Made by a program: the position numbers and the translations under genes. Positions 18,479 through 26,218 of a stretch of DNA of 64,000 bases are shown one piece after another. This DNA is from Vibrio porteresiae DSM 19223 (GTDB taxonomy: Bacteria; Pseudomonadota; Gammaproteobacteria; Enterobacterales; Vibrionaceae). The DNA is taken from positions 3,561,885-3,625,884 of the forward strand of contig NZ_AP024895.1 in assembly GCF_024347055.1 (NCBI RefSeq), written 5' to 3'. Every line of letters starts with the position of its first letter. The stretch's first letter is position 1. The notes under the pieces are model-generated. The model did not search any database, was not told the origin of the DNA, and saw only the letters and a list, made by a program, of their open reading frames with translations.

Positions 18479-18552
18479 CTGGGCCGGCACTCCGGAGATT
18501 CGACGGTTCTGGCACTCCAGCTCACAACGCTGATTTTTCTAAACCAAAAAAT

Positions 18553-18584
18553 AAAAAGCCTTAGCATTACTGCTAAGGCTTTAG
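18553..18584 (-). terminator. terminator beside the left att site
   Basis: A 12-bp stem (AAAGCCTTAGCA / TGCTAAGGCTTT) followed by T's on the minus strand, 3 bp beyond the att repeat. In an uninterrupted chromosome it would directly follow tRNA-Trp, so it may be the native end of the rRNA-tRNA transcript. Confidence 0.75.
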
Positions 18585-18586
18585 AT

Positions 18587-18634
18587 TATGGCAGGGGTGG
18601 AGAGATTCGAACTCCCAACACGCGGATTTGGAAT
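18587..18634 (-). repeat. attL, 48-bp direct repeat (tRNA-Trp 3' fragment)
   Basis: Identical to 31914-31961. It contains the CCA end, T-arm and part of the anticodon arm of tRNA-Trp and stops at the anticodon loop, after which the two sites diverge. Confidence 0.93.
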
Positions 18635-18745
18635 AAATAATTTCGCTGCATTAAAGACATAACCAATCGCACTAGTCAGTTATGTTGGCATCAACCATAT
18701 GGGAAATTTCGCAAGCTAATAGCTACAACCTATCACCACCAAAAA

Positions 18746-19012
18746 TCACTTCACATTTTCAGCCAACCAATTCCATTCATCATCAGTCAACCAACCAGAA
18801 TACTCATCAACACGAGAAACTATAAGCTTGTCAGTATTGTCAAGATGAGGGGATAGCTTATCACGTATTTGAATAGCGTTATTCGTCGTAGATATCAGCC
18901 AAGTAGAATCCATAATATGGTACCACTTAGAAAAACTTTTAAGTATTTCATGTACCTTAGAATACTTCTGACCAGGTTGGTTAAGGTCATAACTCACACA
19001 ATATACTGACAT
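18746..19012 (-). CDS. SinR/Cas2-like small protein
   Basis: An 88-aa protein starting MSVYCVSYDLNQPGQKYSKV, with the beta-strand pattern (VYCVSYDL ... STWLISTTNNA ... LIVSRV) of the Cas2/VapD-like ferredoxin fold annotated as SinR-like in many island genes. I place the start at 19012, not 19027, because GGAGG lies 8 nt upstream. It is the third minus-strand gene after the membrane/soluble pair at 19064-20812 (51-bp gap). Catalytic activity cannot be inferred; classic Cas2 and VapD are metal-dependent RNases or their relatives. No CRISPR array or cas1 is present. Confidence 0.7.
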   Translation of the reverse strand: MSVYCVSYDLNQPGQKYSKVHEILKSFSKWYHIMDSTWLISTTNNAIQIRDKLSPHLDNTDKLIVSRVDEYSGWLTDDEWNWLAENVK

Positions 19013-19063
19013 ATTAGTAGCCTCCATTTGTAAATTGAAATCCGTTTAATACAAATTAATAGC

Positions 19064-20113
19064 TTAAGCTTCAATCCAACCTGAGATATCTCGAATATAT
19101 CGCTCATCGCTAGCACTTTTAACAATAGTATGAGAGATAAATCTCACAAATTGGCTAAGAGATTCTGCACTACCATCAAACAAAAAACTTCCTTCGGAAT
19201 CAAACTTCATTTTCCATTTTAGGTCATCAGGCATACTCTTATTAGCTATATCTTGTTGATCTTTAAGTGATGTCCACTGCTTGTACTGACCAGCACTTAT
19301 AGATTTTATCAAGTGGCTTTTCTCTCGAACACCCATATTATGCACATGTTGGCTGAGCTTATCCTTTTCTCTTTCCGTAATAACATTATCAGCAACCAAC
19401 GTTTCTAGGCCCTTTTTAACATTTCTATTTTGAGCTTCATTAAAATTAGCTGTATTTTCAAAGCTTCTAAAATCACGAATAAATACAGAAAGCGCACCAT
19501 CATCATCAACTATAAAGAAGTCATATTCTGGGTTTATTCGATATCTTGTTTCTGCAACAATATACGCTTCATTATTTACTCTGCGCCAACTTTTGACTTT
19601 CTCATCAATGGCTGTTTTTCCAACTTCTGTCGTGCGCTGAACAGAATAGAGATGACATTTGCTATCATTAAACGACATTTTCACTACACCTAAATTTGAA
19701 ATAGACGTATCTATTTTTCTTTTAGGGTTGTTTTCAGCTATCTGTAATTCTTTTAGGAGTTTATTTATCTGTATTTTAAGTGAAACATTTACATCTTCCT
19801 CTAGGTCAATGAATCCCCAAACATCATCATGAACTCGTACTTTACCATCATCCTCAAGAGCATTAACTAAACTCTTCATGCTTCTTATATTAGTTGTCAC
19901 AAGACTTTTAAGATACTCTGCTGAATCAATCTTGTCATTCTTTAGTATAAAATTGATAGCATCTCCAAATTTTGTGCCACGAGATGTATGATGTAATATA
20001 TATTGGCGCATCGTATCCTTATCATAATCAGCATAAAAGATGGCATCGTATAATACTTTAGCACGCTCAAGTAGTGACGGAGTGGATTCAATTCCTTTAT
20101 TTAAAACATTCAT
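19064..20113 (-). CDS. KwaB-like soluble protein (possible DUF4868), putative defence effector
   Basis: A 349-aa soluble protein with no obvious enzyme motif. The C-terminal half (about 150-340) has the layout I associate with the DUF4868/KwaB family. A strand pair around YDFFIVDDDGALSVFIRDF is followed by an FE residue pair (FRSFEN), a long helical stretch with REKDKLSQHV and REKSHLIK, and a final strand-helix unit (FDSEGSFLFDGS ... LSQFVRFI). Its AGGTGA ribosome site contains the TGA stop of the upstream membrane-protein gene, so the two are translationally coupled. In Kiwa, KwaB is the cytosolic DNA-binding effector beside the membrane sensor KwaA. The match is by architecture and pattern only; a different, unnamed two-gene system is equally possible. 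Confidence 0.5.
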   Translation of the reverse strand: MNVLNKGIESTPSLLERAKVLYDAIFYADYDKDTMRQYILHHTSRGTKFGDAINFILKNDKIDSAEYLKSLVTTNIRSMKSLVNALEDDGKVRVHDDVWGFIDLEEDVNVSLKIQINKLLKELQIAENNPKRKIDTSISNLGVVKMSFNDSKCHLYSVQRTTEVGKTAIDEKVKSWRRVNNEAYIVAETRYRINPEYDFFIVDDDGALSVFIRDFRSFENTANFNEAQNRNVKKGLETLVADNVITEREKDKLSQHVHNMGVREKSHLIKSISAGQYKQWTSLKDQQDIANKSMPDDLKWKMKFDSEGSFLFDGSAESLSQFVRFISHTIVKSASDERYIRDISGWIEA

Positions 20114-20116
20114 ACA

Positions 20117-20812
20117 TCACCTGATAATAGAGATCTTGTTGTACAGTATAATATTCATCTTGCTTGGTTCATCTGTTTTATAAACAAATGAATCAACGAC
20201 TTTTCTTGTAGTCAGAACTAAACATTCTTCCACGCTATCACAATCGCTATCAAGTTGAATAAAAGCCTTAGTAAATATAATACCTTTAATCTGAATCAAA
20301 GAATTATAAGACCAAATAGGAGAATAAAAAGATAATAGAATAGTGGATAACATGGCGAACCCACTGGAGGCAGTGTAAAGAACAGTAATTATAGTAATTA
20401 AGCCACTACATTTTAATATAAATTCATTATCATGATATCTAAACTTAAAAACATTAACTTTTCTTGCCTCGCCAACATTAACATTTCTTGATATTTTATA
20501 TTTAATTAAATAAACCAAAATAAAAGTAGCAAAGACAGATAGTAAAAGCATCACTATTACAACTAAAAAGTAGGTATTATTTAAAAGCAAAGAATAGAAT
20601 TTTTTATCAAAGCTTACACTCCATGTATTAATATCAATTAATGAGTTAAATTGAAAATTTATGATCGACCAAAAATCAAAATCCGGTTTCTCGTTTTGAC
20701 GAAAGTCATATGCAGATTTTATTTCCAATCCAGACAAGCAACTCCAAAGAACAAAACTTGCACTTAATGATGATAACATTTTTGCAATTATTGGAATTTC
20801 GTTGAAGTTCAA
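20117..20812 (-). CDS. KwaA-like membrane protein, putative defence sensor
   Basis: A 231-aa protein with hydrophobic segments at about 7-29, 80-104 and a long stretch 131-163 that could be one or two helices, then a soluble C-terminal region of about 65 residues. It starts at a TTG codon with GGAAG about 6 nt upstream; the next ATG is codon 12. It is the first gene of a compact minus-strand unit with the KwaB-like gene (3-bp gap) and the SinR-like gene. A small multi-TM protein coupled to a DUF4868-like partner is the Kiwa arrangement, but sequence identity to KwaA could not be tested. Confidence 0.5.
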   Translation of the reverse strand: MNFNEIPIIAKMLSSLSASFVLWSCLSGLEIKSAYDFRQNEKPDFDFWSIINFQFNSLIDINTWSVSFDKKFYSLLLNNTYFLVVIVMLLLSVFATFILVYLIKYKISRNVNVGEARKVNVFKFRYHDNEFILKCSGLITIITVLYTASSGFAMLSTILLSFYSPIWSYNSLIQIKGIIFTKAFIQLDSDCDSVEECLVLTTRKVVDSFVYKTDEPSKMNIILYNKISIIR

Positions 20813-21124
20813 AGTCTTCCATCCCTCACTAATGTGACACTGTTTCCATTCTCTATCATACTAACCTCAACTATCCTCATCAATGTTTAATAGCATTTAG
20901 TTTCTTATAGTTTGCTTGCTATGTGATTTTAATTTCAAACCCTGATAGTAGCAGTCGTAGAGTGCGTGATTACTTCAGCAAGATTGCTACTCTACTACCT
21001 TCGGCTAATCCACCAGCACACTGCAGATAAACAACAGCAATCGTTCCACTACATTGCTACCACTGGTTCTGAAATAGAAAGCCAGATCCCTTTCGGAATC
21101 TGGCTTAGAGAGTGTTTCGTGATA
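20813..21124. other. intergenic between putative defence operon and piPolB
   Basis: About 310 bp holding the promoter/leader of the membrane-protein gene (AT-rich near 20880-20950) and, next to piPolB, its terminator. No further gene is supported. Confidence 0.6.
21079..21106 (-). terminator. terminator after piPolB
   Basis: A near-perfect stem AAGCCAGAT / ATCTGGCTT extended by two more pairs beyond a single mismatch, followed by TCTATTTC on the minus strand. It lies 18 bp after the piPolB stop. Confidence 0.75.
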
Positions 21125-24019
21125 CTACGCAGCGAGTTTTTCAGTATGGTCAAGGTTGTATTCTTCAAGCATCAATACCGCTTCATCAACCTCGTCAGGG
21201 TGAAACACCAAGGTCAAATCCGCAGTCGGATACTCACGAACAAACCAAGACAACAGTGGTAGCATACGGGTCGTAATCGGTAACGAGGCTTCCAGTAGCT
21301 TACGTCCCTTCGAGTTCGCCAAGTCTTGCTTGGTGATACCTTTGATACCATTTGCTTCAAACATAGCAACCATTTGATCGTAATGACCACGAGGAGCACG
21401 CATAGGAGCCTCTGGTAGCCCCCATTTACCCTGAGTGATAGCGCGTAACATCTGAACCTTAAAAATGCCCTCTGAGCCATCCTCAAGGTATTTCACACCG
21501 GTACCCTTTAGGAAACGACGAACCTTGTAGAAGTCCATCCAATTGTCCCAATCTTCCATCGTTTTTAAGCAGTTGTTTACGCGCCACTCGTCGAAGTACG
21601 TACGAGCATCTAAACCTTCATCAACGGTATTCCATGGAACAGTATCGAACGATAGATGCTCTACCATTTCACCGCTAGCGGGATGACGAACTTTCACCAT
21701 ACGGGGGTTTACGGGACGACGTTTAAAATCCCAGTCGAGATTTAAACGTTGCTCGGTATGGATATCGACTAAGTCCATCTCTTTAAGCCACATATCACGC
21801 GCTGATGCCAAGTGTTTACGCGCAACTTTCTCACCCGGATAGCGATCTAAAAACTTTTTAACCATCCATGTGTTCTCGTCTTCACCTTTAGGTGGCTTTA
21901 CGCCAGCTTTCGCACATACGGGCTTTGTATCACCTAGTTCTGCTGTTAATTGCCCGCGAGTTTTCATCGAAATAACCTGCTTCGCATGGTGCTTTAACTG
22001 CATCATTCCTTCGCCACTTACTTCGGTACAGATTTGCTGGAATCGTTGAGCTAATGGACCATCTAAGCATTGCTCTAATTGCTCTTCTGTGGCTTTGCAA
22101 AGCCAGCCGTCTGTTGTGGCTGAAATTATCTTAATGTCATCACCGTAACGTTCATTGAGCTTACGTATAACTTCTAACATGGTTGCGCGAACAAAACCCG
22201 TCGCATGTGCCGCATAGTGTGCATTAGTCACTGGTGAATAAGGTATTTTGCTACTTAGACCTGTAGCTAAATCGAAACCTGATTTATCTCGCAACCCTTG
22301 CCCAACTTTACCGTAAAGAGTGTTACCAATGAGCTTCCAAAGCTTCTCGTACAGCTCATTACCCTCTTCTTTATACTTAGCTCGTTGCTTACGAATCGTC
22401 TTGGTAAATTCTTTAAACTTAGATGTAGAGCCTTTCTTCCACGGTATTACCTGACCATGAAGAATTTCAATTTCTACACCAGCATCATGAGCTAATTGAA
22501 GTTCCGGCGCTGTTACGTATGTTTCACCTTCAAGTGGATAGTAGATCCCTCGAAGTGAAGTGCGGCAAGGCAAAAGTCCAAAATTTTCCTTGTCATCATG
22601 CTTGAAGCGAACATAAGCAAAGCCCATCTTATGACCGAGATAATCTTCAATATCCTTTGACTCAAACGAATTCAAATAGTCGGCTTCGAGAATATCGACG
22701 AGAGCCGTAGTGTAAGCTCCGGAAAGGTCGAAATCGTTGTAATCACCGACCTCTGTGGGGCCAAAGTACGCGCCAAAATTAGCTCCACCATAAAAACTTT
22801 TCACAGCTAGTGCGTCGGTATACTCACGGCTCACCGTCTTAGCCAGTTCAACGGAATTGCGAATAGAATTACTTTTAGCATGGTAGTACTGACTCTTGCG
22901 TTTTTCGTATCCTAAGAACTGATGCATCTCAGTCGCACCACCGCATGAATCACGAAACAACGACACACCGAGATTGCCTAATGTCGAAGGCAGGCTATTC
23001 AGCTCCAGACCGATATCTTTACGAAGATCAACCAACGCAAACTTCTGCATTCGCAACCCATATTCCAAGGCAATATCAGCATCACGAATAGCATATCGAT
23101 TGAACAAGCTAGTATCCTTACAGTACAGGTCGTCCATTCGCTCTATCATGTTGTCTGGTAGCGTCATCTTAGGAAAACCACACTGCAATCCGAGCTCCTC
23201 AAGTGATGCCTTACTACTCAGCAAAAAGGTATCTACGAAGCGCACTTTGGTTTCGAAAGCATTGTTCGATGCAGAGTAGAACTTGGTGTTTTCTATTTTG
23301 TATTTACTGCGACCAATGGAGTCCAGATCGATACCATAAGCACCACGACCCGATGTGACAGTACCTTGCACCGTTGTCAGTGAATTCTTATGGTTCTTGT
23401 TGTTTGTACCAATGTTCCAAAACTCCTCGAATGAAGCGATGTCGGCACGAAGGAAATGCGCATAGATAAAGGTATGCTCAGGCCATTCATCGATGAAACC
23501 GCGCGCTTTAGTTTTTATCAGCAACTCTTGGATGAACTTGTCGAAGCTGCTCTTATAACCTTTCTTGGTAAGCTGTTTACGCTTATCCATTTCATCGTCC
23601 TTCGACAGCCCTTGATCACGACACTGTTTGATCAGTTTCGCCATGTCAGTATGTTTCACGCCACTAAACGACTTATCACCAATGCGGACACTGTAGGAGT
23701 AACAAAGAATATCGTTCTTCTCTGTCTCATTGTTAAAGACCCACTCAGAGTCTATCGATATGTGGATGGCTTTACCCTTGCCACGCATTGCAGCCCACGG
23801 AGCAGATTTAACCCCCTCTAAGTATTGATTAATACGTTCATCGACTTCCTTTTTAGCTTCCTCACGCCCTCGCAGCTCGGCTTCGAATTTGCTAACTTGA
23901 TCATCCAAAAGCAATGACTTTGTATCGAAGAATGTAGATTGAAAGAAGTCTTCTAACTCACGCTCGGTTTCCCGCATCAATTGATAAGTTGTTTTTGGGG
24001 CTGTTTCTAATGTTTTCAT
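21125..24019 (-). CDS. piPolB: primer-independent family B DNA polymerase (piPolB)
   Basis: A 964-aa family B polymerase. The 3'-5' exonuclease site is intact: Exo I D90/E92 (SIDSEW), Exo II D193 (YAHFLRAD), Exo III Y309/D313 (YAIRDAD). Polymerase motif A is D431 in DLSGAY, motif B K562-N566-Y569-G570 (KLIGNTLYG), and motif C ends in D637 (ATTDGWL) with Thr where most PolBs have the first Asp. KTRG at 686-689 replaces the usual KxY motif and is the mark of piPolB. In the family this enzyme starts DNA synthesis without a primer, copies with high processivity and can pass lesions. It is the largest element gene and lies 190 bp downstream of two small genes on the same strand; an intrinsic terminator sits in that gap. 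The ribosome site is weak (AAAG). Confidence 0.92.
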   Translation of the reverse strand: MKTLETAPKTTYQLMRETERELEDFFQSTFFDTKSLLLDDQVSKFEAELRGREEAKKEVDERINQYLEGVKSAPWAAMRGKGKAIHISIDSEWVFNNETEKNDILCYSYSVRIGDKSFSGVKHTDMAKLIKQCRDQGLSKDDEMDKRKQLTKKGYKSSFDKFIQELLIKTKARGFIDEWPEHTFIYAHFLRADIASFEEFWNIGTNNKNHKNSLTTVQGTVTSGRGAYGIDLDSIGRSKYKIENTKFYSASNNAFETKVRFVDTFLLSSKASLEELGLQCGFPKMTLPDNMIERMDDLYCKDTSLFNRYAIRDADIALEYGLRMQKFALVDLRKDIGLELNSLPSTLGNLGVSLFRDSCGGATEMHQFLGYEKRKSQYYHAKSNSIRNSVELAKTVSREYTDALAVKSFYGGANFGAYFGPTEVGDYNDFDLSGAYTTALVDILEADYLNSFESKDIEDYLGHKMGFAYVRFKHDDKENFGLLPCRTSLRGIYYPLEGETYVTAPELQLAHDAGVEIEILHGQVIPWKKGSTSKFKEFTKTIRKQRAKYKEEGNELYEKLWKLIGNTLYGKVGQGLRDKSGFDLATGLSSKIPYSPVTNAHYAAHATGFVRATMLEVIRKLNERYGDDIKIISATTDGWLCKATEEQLEQCLDGPLAQRFQQICTEVSGEGMMQLKHHAKQVISMKTRGQLTAELGDTKPVCAKAGVKPPKGEDENTWMVKKFLDRYPGEKVARKHLASARDMWLKEMDLVDIHTEQRLNLDWDFKRRPVNPRMVKVRHPASGEMVEHLSFDTVPWNTVDEGLDARTYFDEWRVNNCLKTMEDWDNWMDFYKVRRFLKGTGVKYLEDGSEGIFKVQMLRAITQGKWGLPEAPMRAPRGHYDQMVAMFEANGIKGITKQDLANSKGRKLLEASLPITTRMLPLLSWFVREYPTADLTLVFHPDEVDEAVLMLEEYNLDHTEKLAA

Positions 24020-24050
24020 CTTTATTTACCCATTCGTTAAGAATAAAAAA

Positions 24051-24084
24051 GACGAAGTACATCCATTACCGGGCATACTTCGTC
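24051..24084 (-). terminator. intrinsic terminator / possible attenuator in front of piPolB
   Basis: A 9-bp perfect stem GACGAAGTA / TACTTCGTC with a 16-nt loop is followed on the minus strand by six T's that end only about 25 nt before the piPolB ATG. Transcripts from the upstream small genes should largely stop here, so piPolB expression may depend on read-through or a promoter overlapping the T-run. Confidence 0.7.
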
Positions 24085-24209
24085 GGTTATCGGATATAGA
24101 AAGATTGGTAATAAAGAGGTGCTCTAGGGAGACTAGTTTAGAAAAGACTGGTATAGAATGGTGCGCACGTAGGCTTGGCTTGCTAGACCGTATTGCAGCG
24201 AAGTAGAAC

Positions 24210-24503
24210 TTACTTATTGACGTAGGTAAAGGCAGCTCGAATCACTGGAAGGATGTCTTTCTGGTATCCGAATCCGGTTTTCTTCTCGCCATTCTTATCG
24301 TAGATCTTACCTAGACGATGCTTAATACTGTTTTTCAGATATTTTCGGTCGCCTAATTCATAGTCACGGGTATCGATTACACGCTCCGTTAGTTGAATAA
24401 AATAGTCAGCATTACCGTTGTAGCGAACAGGTTCATTTGTCTTCACTGCATCGATAAAATCAGCTTCAAGTCGAGTTAAGTTTTTCATTACTTCAGTATT
24501 CAT
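24210..24503 (-). CDS. hypothetical protein, piPolB operon
   Basis: A 97-aa charged, mostly helical protein with no motif I recognise (MNTEVMKNLTRLEADFIDAV ...). It is cytosolic, with no signal or TM. It lies 20 bp after the 153-aa gene and has AAGGTG upstream of the ATG. Conserved position directly upstream of piPolB could suggest a polymerase accessory role, but nothing in the sequence shows it. Confidence 0.7.
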   Translation of the reverse strand: MNTEVMKNLTRLEADFIDAVKTNEPVRYNGNADYFIQLTERVIDTRDYELGDRKYLKNSIKHRLGKIYDKNGEKKTGFGYQKDILPVIRAAFTYVNK

Positions 24504-24523
24504 AGCTTACACCTTGGTTGTGT

Positions 24524-24985
24524 TTAGTTAGTTGATAGAATTTTATTTAGATCTGGTTGTACAAACTTACCAGCTTCAAAGGACACCAGCGCATCATGCA
24601 ATGCATCAGCAACCTTCTCACGGGCTTCTAATTGGGAGATAGGCAGGAAGCTCAATATCGCATCACCCTCACCACGAATCAGAATGCCTTTATGATCTCG
24701 ACCATTACAGATCTCGACCGCCTCGATAGTAGAACAGCGAACGTGATTACCTTTGCCTAAATTAATAAAACTGTCCGACTCAATCACCTCATCAATGCAA
24801 GCGTCAGCATCGGAGACCGTCTTACCCTCTTGATCTGAAAGCTTTGCGTAGGAAATTTGTCGTCCTTTACCGTCTAGAAGGATGCATAAGTCTTCAAGTC
24901 GAATAATCGAAGCAATTAACTTCATTGCTAAGGTATTGCCATCAAGGGTTTGGATGAACCCTTTATCGGTCTTCTTGCGTGTCAT
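24524..24985 (-). CDS. hypothetical protein, piPolB operon
   Basis: A 153-aa soluble protein, first gene of the small unit leading to piPolB. It mixes acidic helices (DADACIDEVIESDSFI) with a strand-rich centre (EAVEICNGRDHKGILIRG). No family recognised. AAGG lies about 10 nt before the ATG. Its upstream region carries three ATATCGAAA boxes. Confidence 0.7.
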   Translation of the reverse strand: MTRKKTDKGFIQTLDGNTLAMKLIASIIRLEDLCILLDGKGRQISYAKLSDQEGKTVSDADACIDEVIESDSFINLGKGNHVRCSTIEAVEICNGRDHKGILIRGEGDAILSFLPISQLEAREKVADALHDALVSFEAGKFVQPDLNKILSTN

Positions 24986-25032
24986 TTTGTTCGCCTTTTA
25001 TGTAGTTACTTTTAAAGACGGCACAAAGTCGA

Positions 25033-25172
25033 AATATCGAAAATGTACCGTTAATATAGTGTTCTAAAGTTCAAGGCAAACTTGATAATAGGTAAAGGCT
25101 TTCGATATAGGTGTCTAAGCGTATGACATCGATTGAAAGGCTTACTCAAGCCGAAAAGACAATATCGAAAAA
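25033..25172. repeat. three ATATCGAAA boxes upstream of the piPolB operon
   Basis: AATATCGAAAA at 25033-25043, the reverse form TTTCGATAT at 25100-25108, and AATATCGAAAAA at 25161-25172 are spaced about 60-67 bp apart in the 380-bp non-coding tract upstream of the 153-aa gene. They could be operators for an element regulator or iteron-like sites. Otherwise 24986-25367 holds no supported gene. Confidence 0.5.
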
Positions 25173-25367
25173 GGCCAAATTAAGATGCCAGTGAATCATC
25201 ACTACAAAGATAGATATACGAACCTCAGCAACGCTTGTCGCATTGCACAACGAGTTCTGATATTTAGTAGGAGATCCCCACCACAACAGGTCTCCCGTGG
25301 TGCTCTAAAGACCAAATAACCGATGTATTCGTTTAAAAAAAGAGAGTCCCCCCTCCTTTTGCAAGGC

Positions 25368-25568
25368 TTAATCAGCCTTTCCCAAAACCCCACCTAGGAT
25401 CCCACCGACTAACGCTCCAATCGGTATTGATGCGGGGTGCGGAATTCGAGAAGCAACAATTATCCCGATAGCACATCCTTTCTTTGCTCCGCTCACACTG
25501 AGTTCTATATCGATTTTTGTATCTTGGTCTCGGTTCGGGTAGTGAACATGAATTGCCTTACTCTGCAT
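25368..25568 (-). CDS. small glycine-zipper protein, unknown function
   Basis: A 66-aa protein with a polar N-terminal half and a C-terminal glycine-rich hydrophobic stretch (PIGALVGGILGGVLGKAD) of glycine-zipper type, which could insert in or span a membrane. AAGGGA lies 8 nt before the ATG. It follows the signal-peptide gene on the same strand, separated by a hairpin. No family is recognised. Confidence 0.55.
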   Translation of the reverse strand: MQSKAIHVHYPNRDQDTKIDIELSVSGAKKGCAIGIIVASRIPHPASIPIGALVGGILGGVLGKAD

Positions 25569-25590
25569 TGGATTCCCTTAATAAATGATA

Positions 25591-25623
25591 AAGGGCGACA
25601 ACGTGATTAACGCTGCCGCCCTT
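25591..25623 (-). terminator. 14-bp hairpin, probable terminator
   Basis: On the minus strand AAGGGCGGCAGCGT pairs with ACGTTGTCGCCCTT (all 14 positions, two G-T pairs) around a 5-nt loop, followed by TATCATTTATT. It lies 90 bp after the 81-aa secreted-protein gene and could end or attenuate its transcript. Confidence 0.6.
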
Positions 25624-25712
25624 GTTGATGTTGCATTGCTCTGTTCTAACCGAGAGTCCCCACTTTCAAATCAGAAGCTAGAGCAATACAACAAACCTGT
25701 TTTTCGAAATGA

Positions 25713-25958
25713 TTACTTAGCGGTCTTGGGCTGGCATTTCGCAGCATCCATGACTTTGCCATTCATGGTTCCACAGGCATCGGCATACCACTCAATACGA
25801 GGGCCAGACTGAGAGTAAACTTGTTTACCTGCTTTCCCATTCCAGGATTTTTCTATCTTCGAAATGTCAGCCGGATTACCGCCAAATGTGCCGCCAGCGA
25901 ATGATGATGTGGTAGCGAATAGACACGATAGACCTAGTAGGATGATTGATTTTTTCAT
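25713..25958 (-). CDS. small exported protein, unknown function
   Basis: An 81-aa protein with a clear Sec signal peptide (MKKSIILLGLSCLFATTSSFA, cleavage before GG). The mature part of about 60 residues has two cysteines (ADACGTMNG, DAAKCQ) that could form a disulfide in the periplasm. I use the ATG at 25958, preceded by AAGGAAAC, rather than an ATG at 26078 that would hide the signal peptide. No family recognised. Confidence 0.7.
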   Translation of the reverse strand: MKKSIILLGLSCLFATTSSFAGGTFGGNPADISKIEKSWNGKAGKQVYSQSGPRIEWYADACGTMNGKVMDAAKCQPKTAK

Positions 25959-26218
25959 TGTGTTGTTTCCTTGAGAATACGTCATGACGCCATCGGTAAA
26001 GGCACCGAAAGCGAGAATGGTTAATAGTTTAAAGAGGGTGTTCGACAGGTTGTGTCGAGACGAGTGAATCAATTTCACTCAGGTTATACATGCCTTGTCA
26101 GACATACGCTGTGGCGACCAATAAAAGCGATAGCAATATCAGTAACCTTATGAAGTTTCGCTAGAAATAATCAGTGTTTCTGAAAGCCCGACACACCCTG
26201 ACGAGGGGTCTATCTACA

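Noticed and set aside
18303..18533. A 76-codon plus-strand frame
   Set aside because: It runs through the decayed element end, a terminator hairpin and the att-like fragment; no coding features.
18746..19012. CRISPR-Cas adaptation gene cas2
   Set aside because: No cas1, no effector genes and no repeat-spacer array occur anywhere in the window; the protein fits the SinR-like stand-alone group better.
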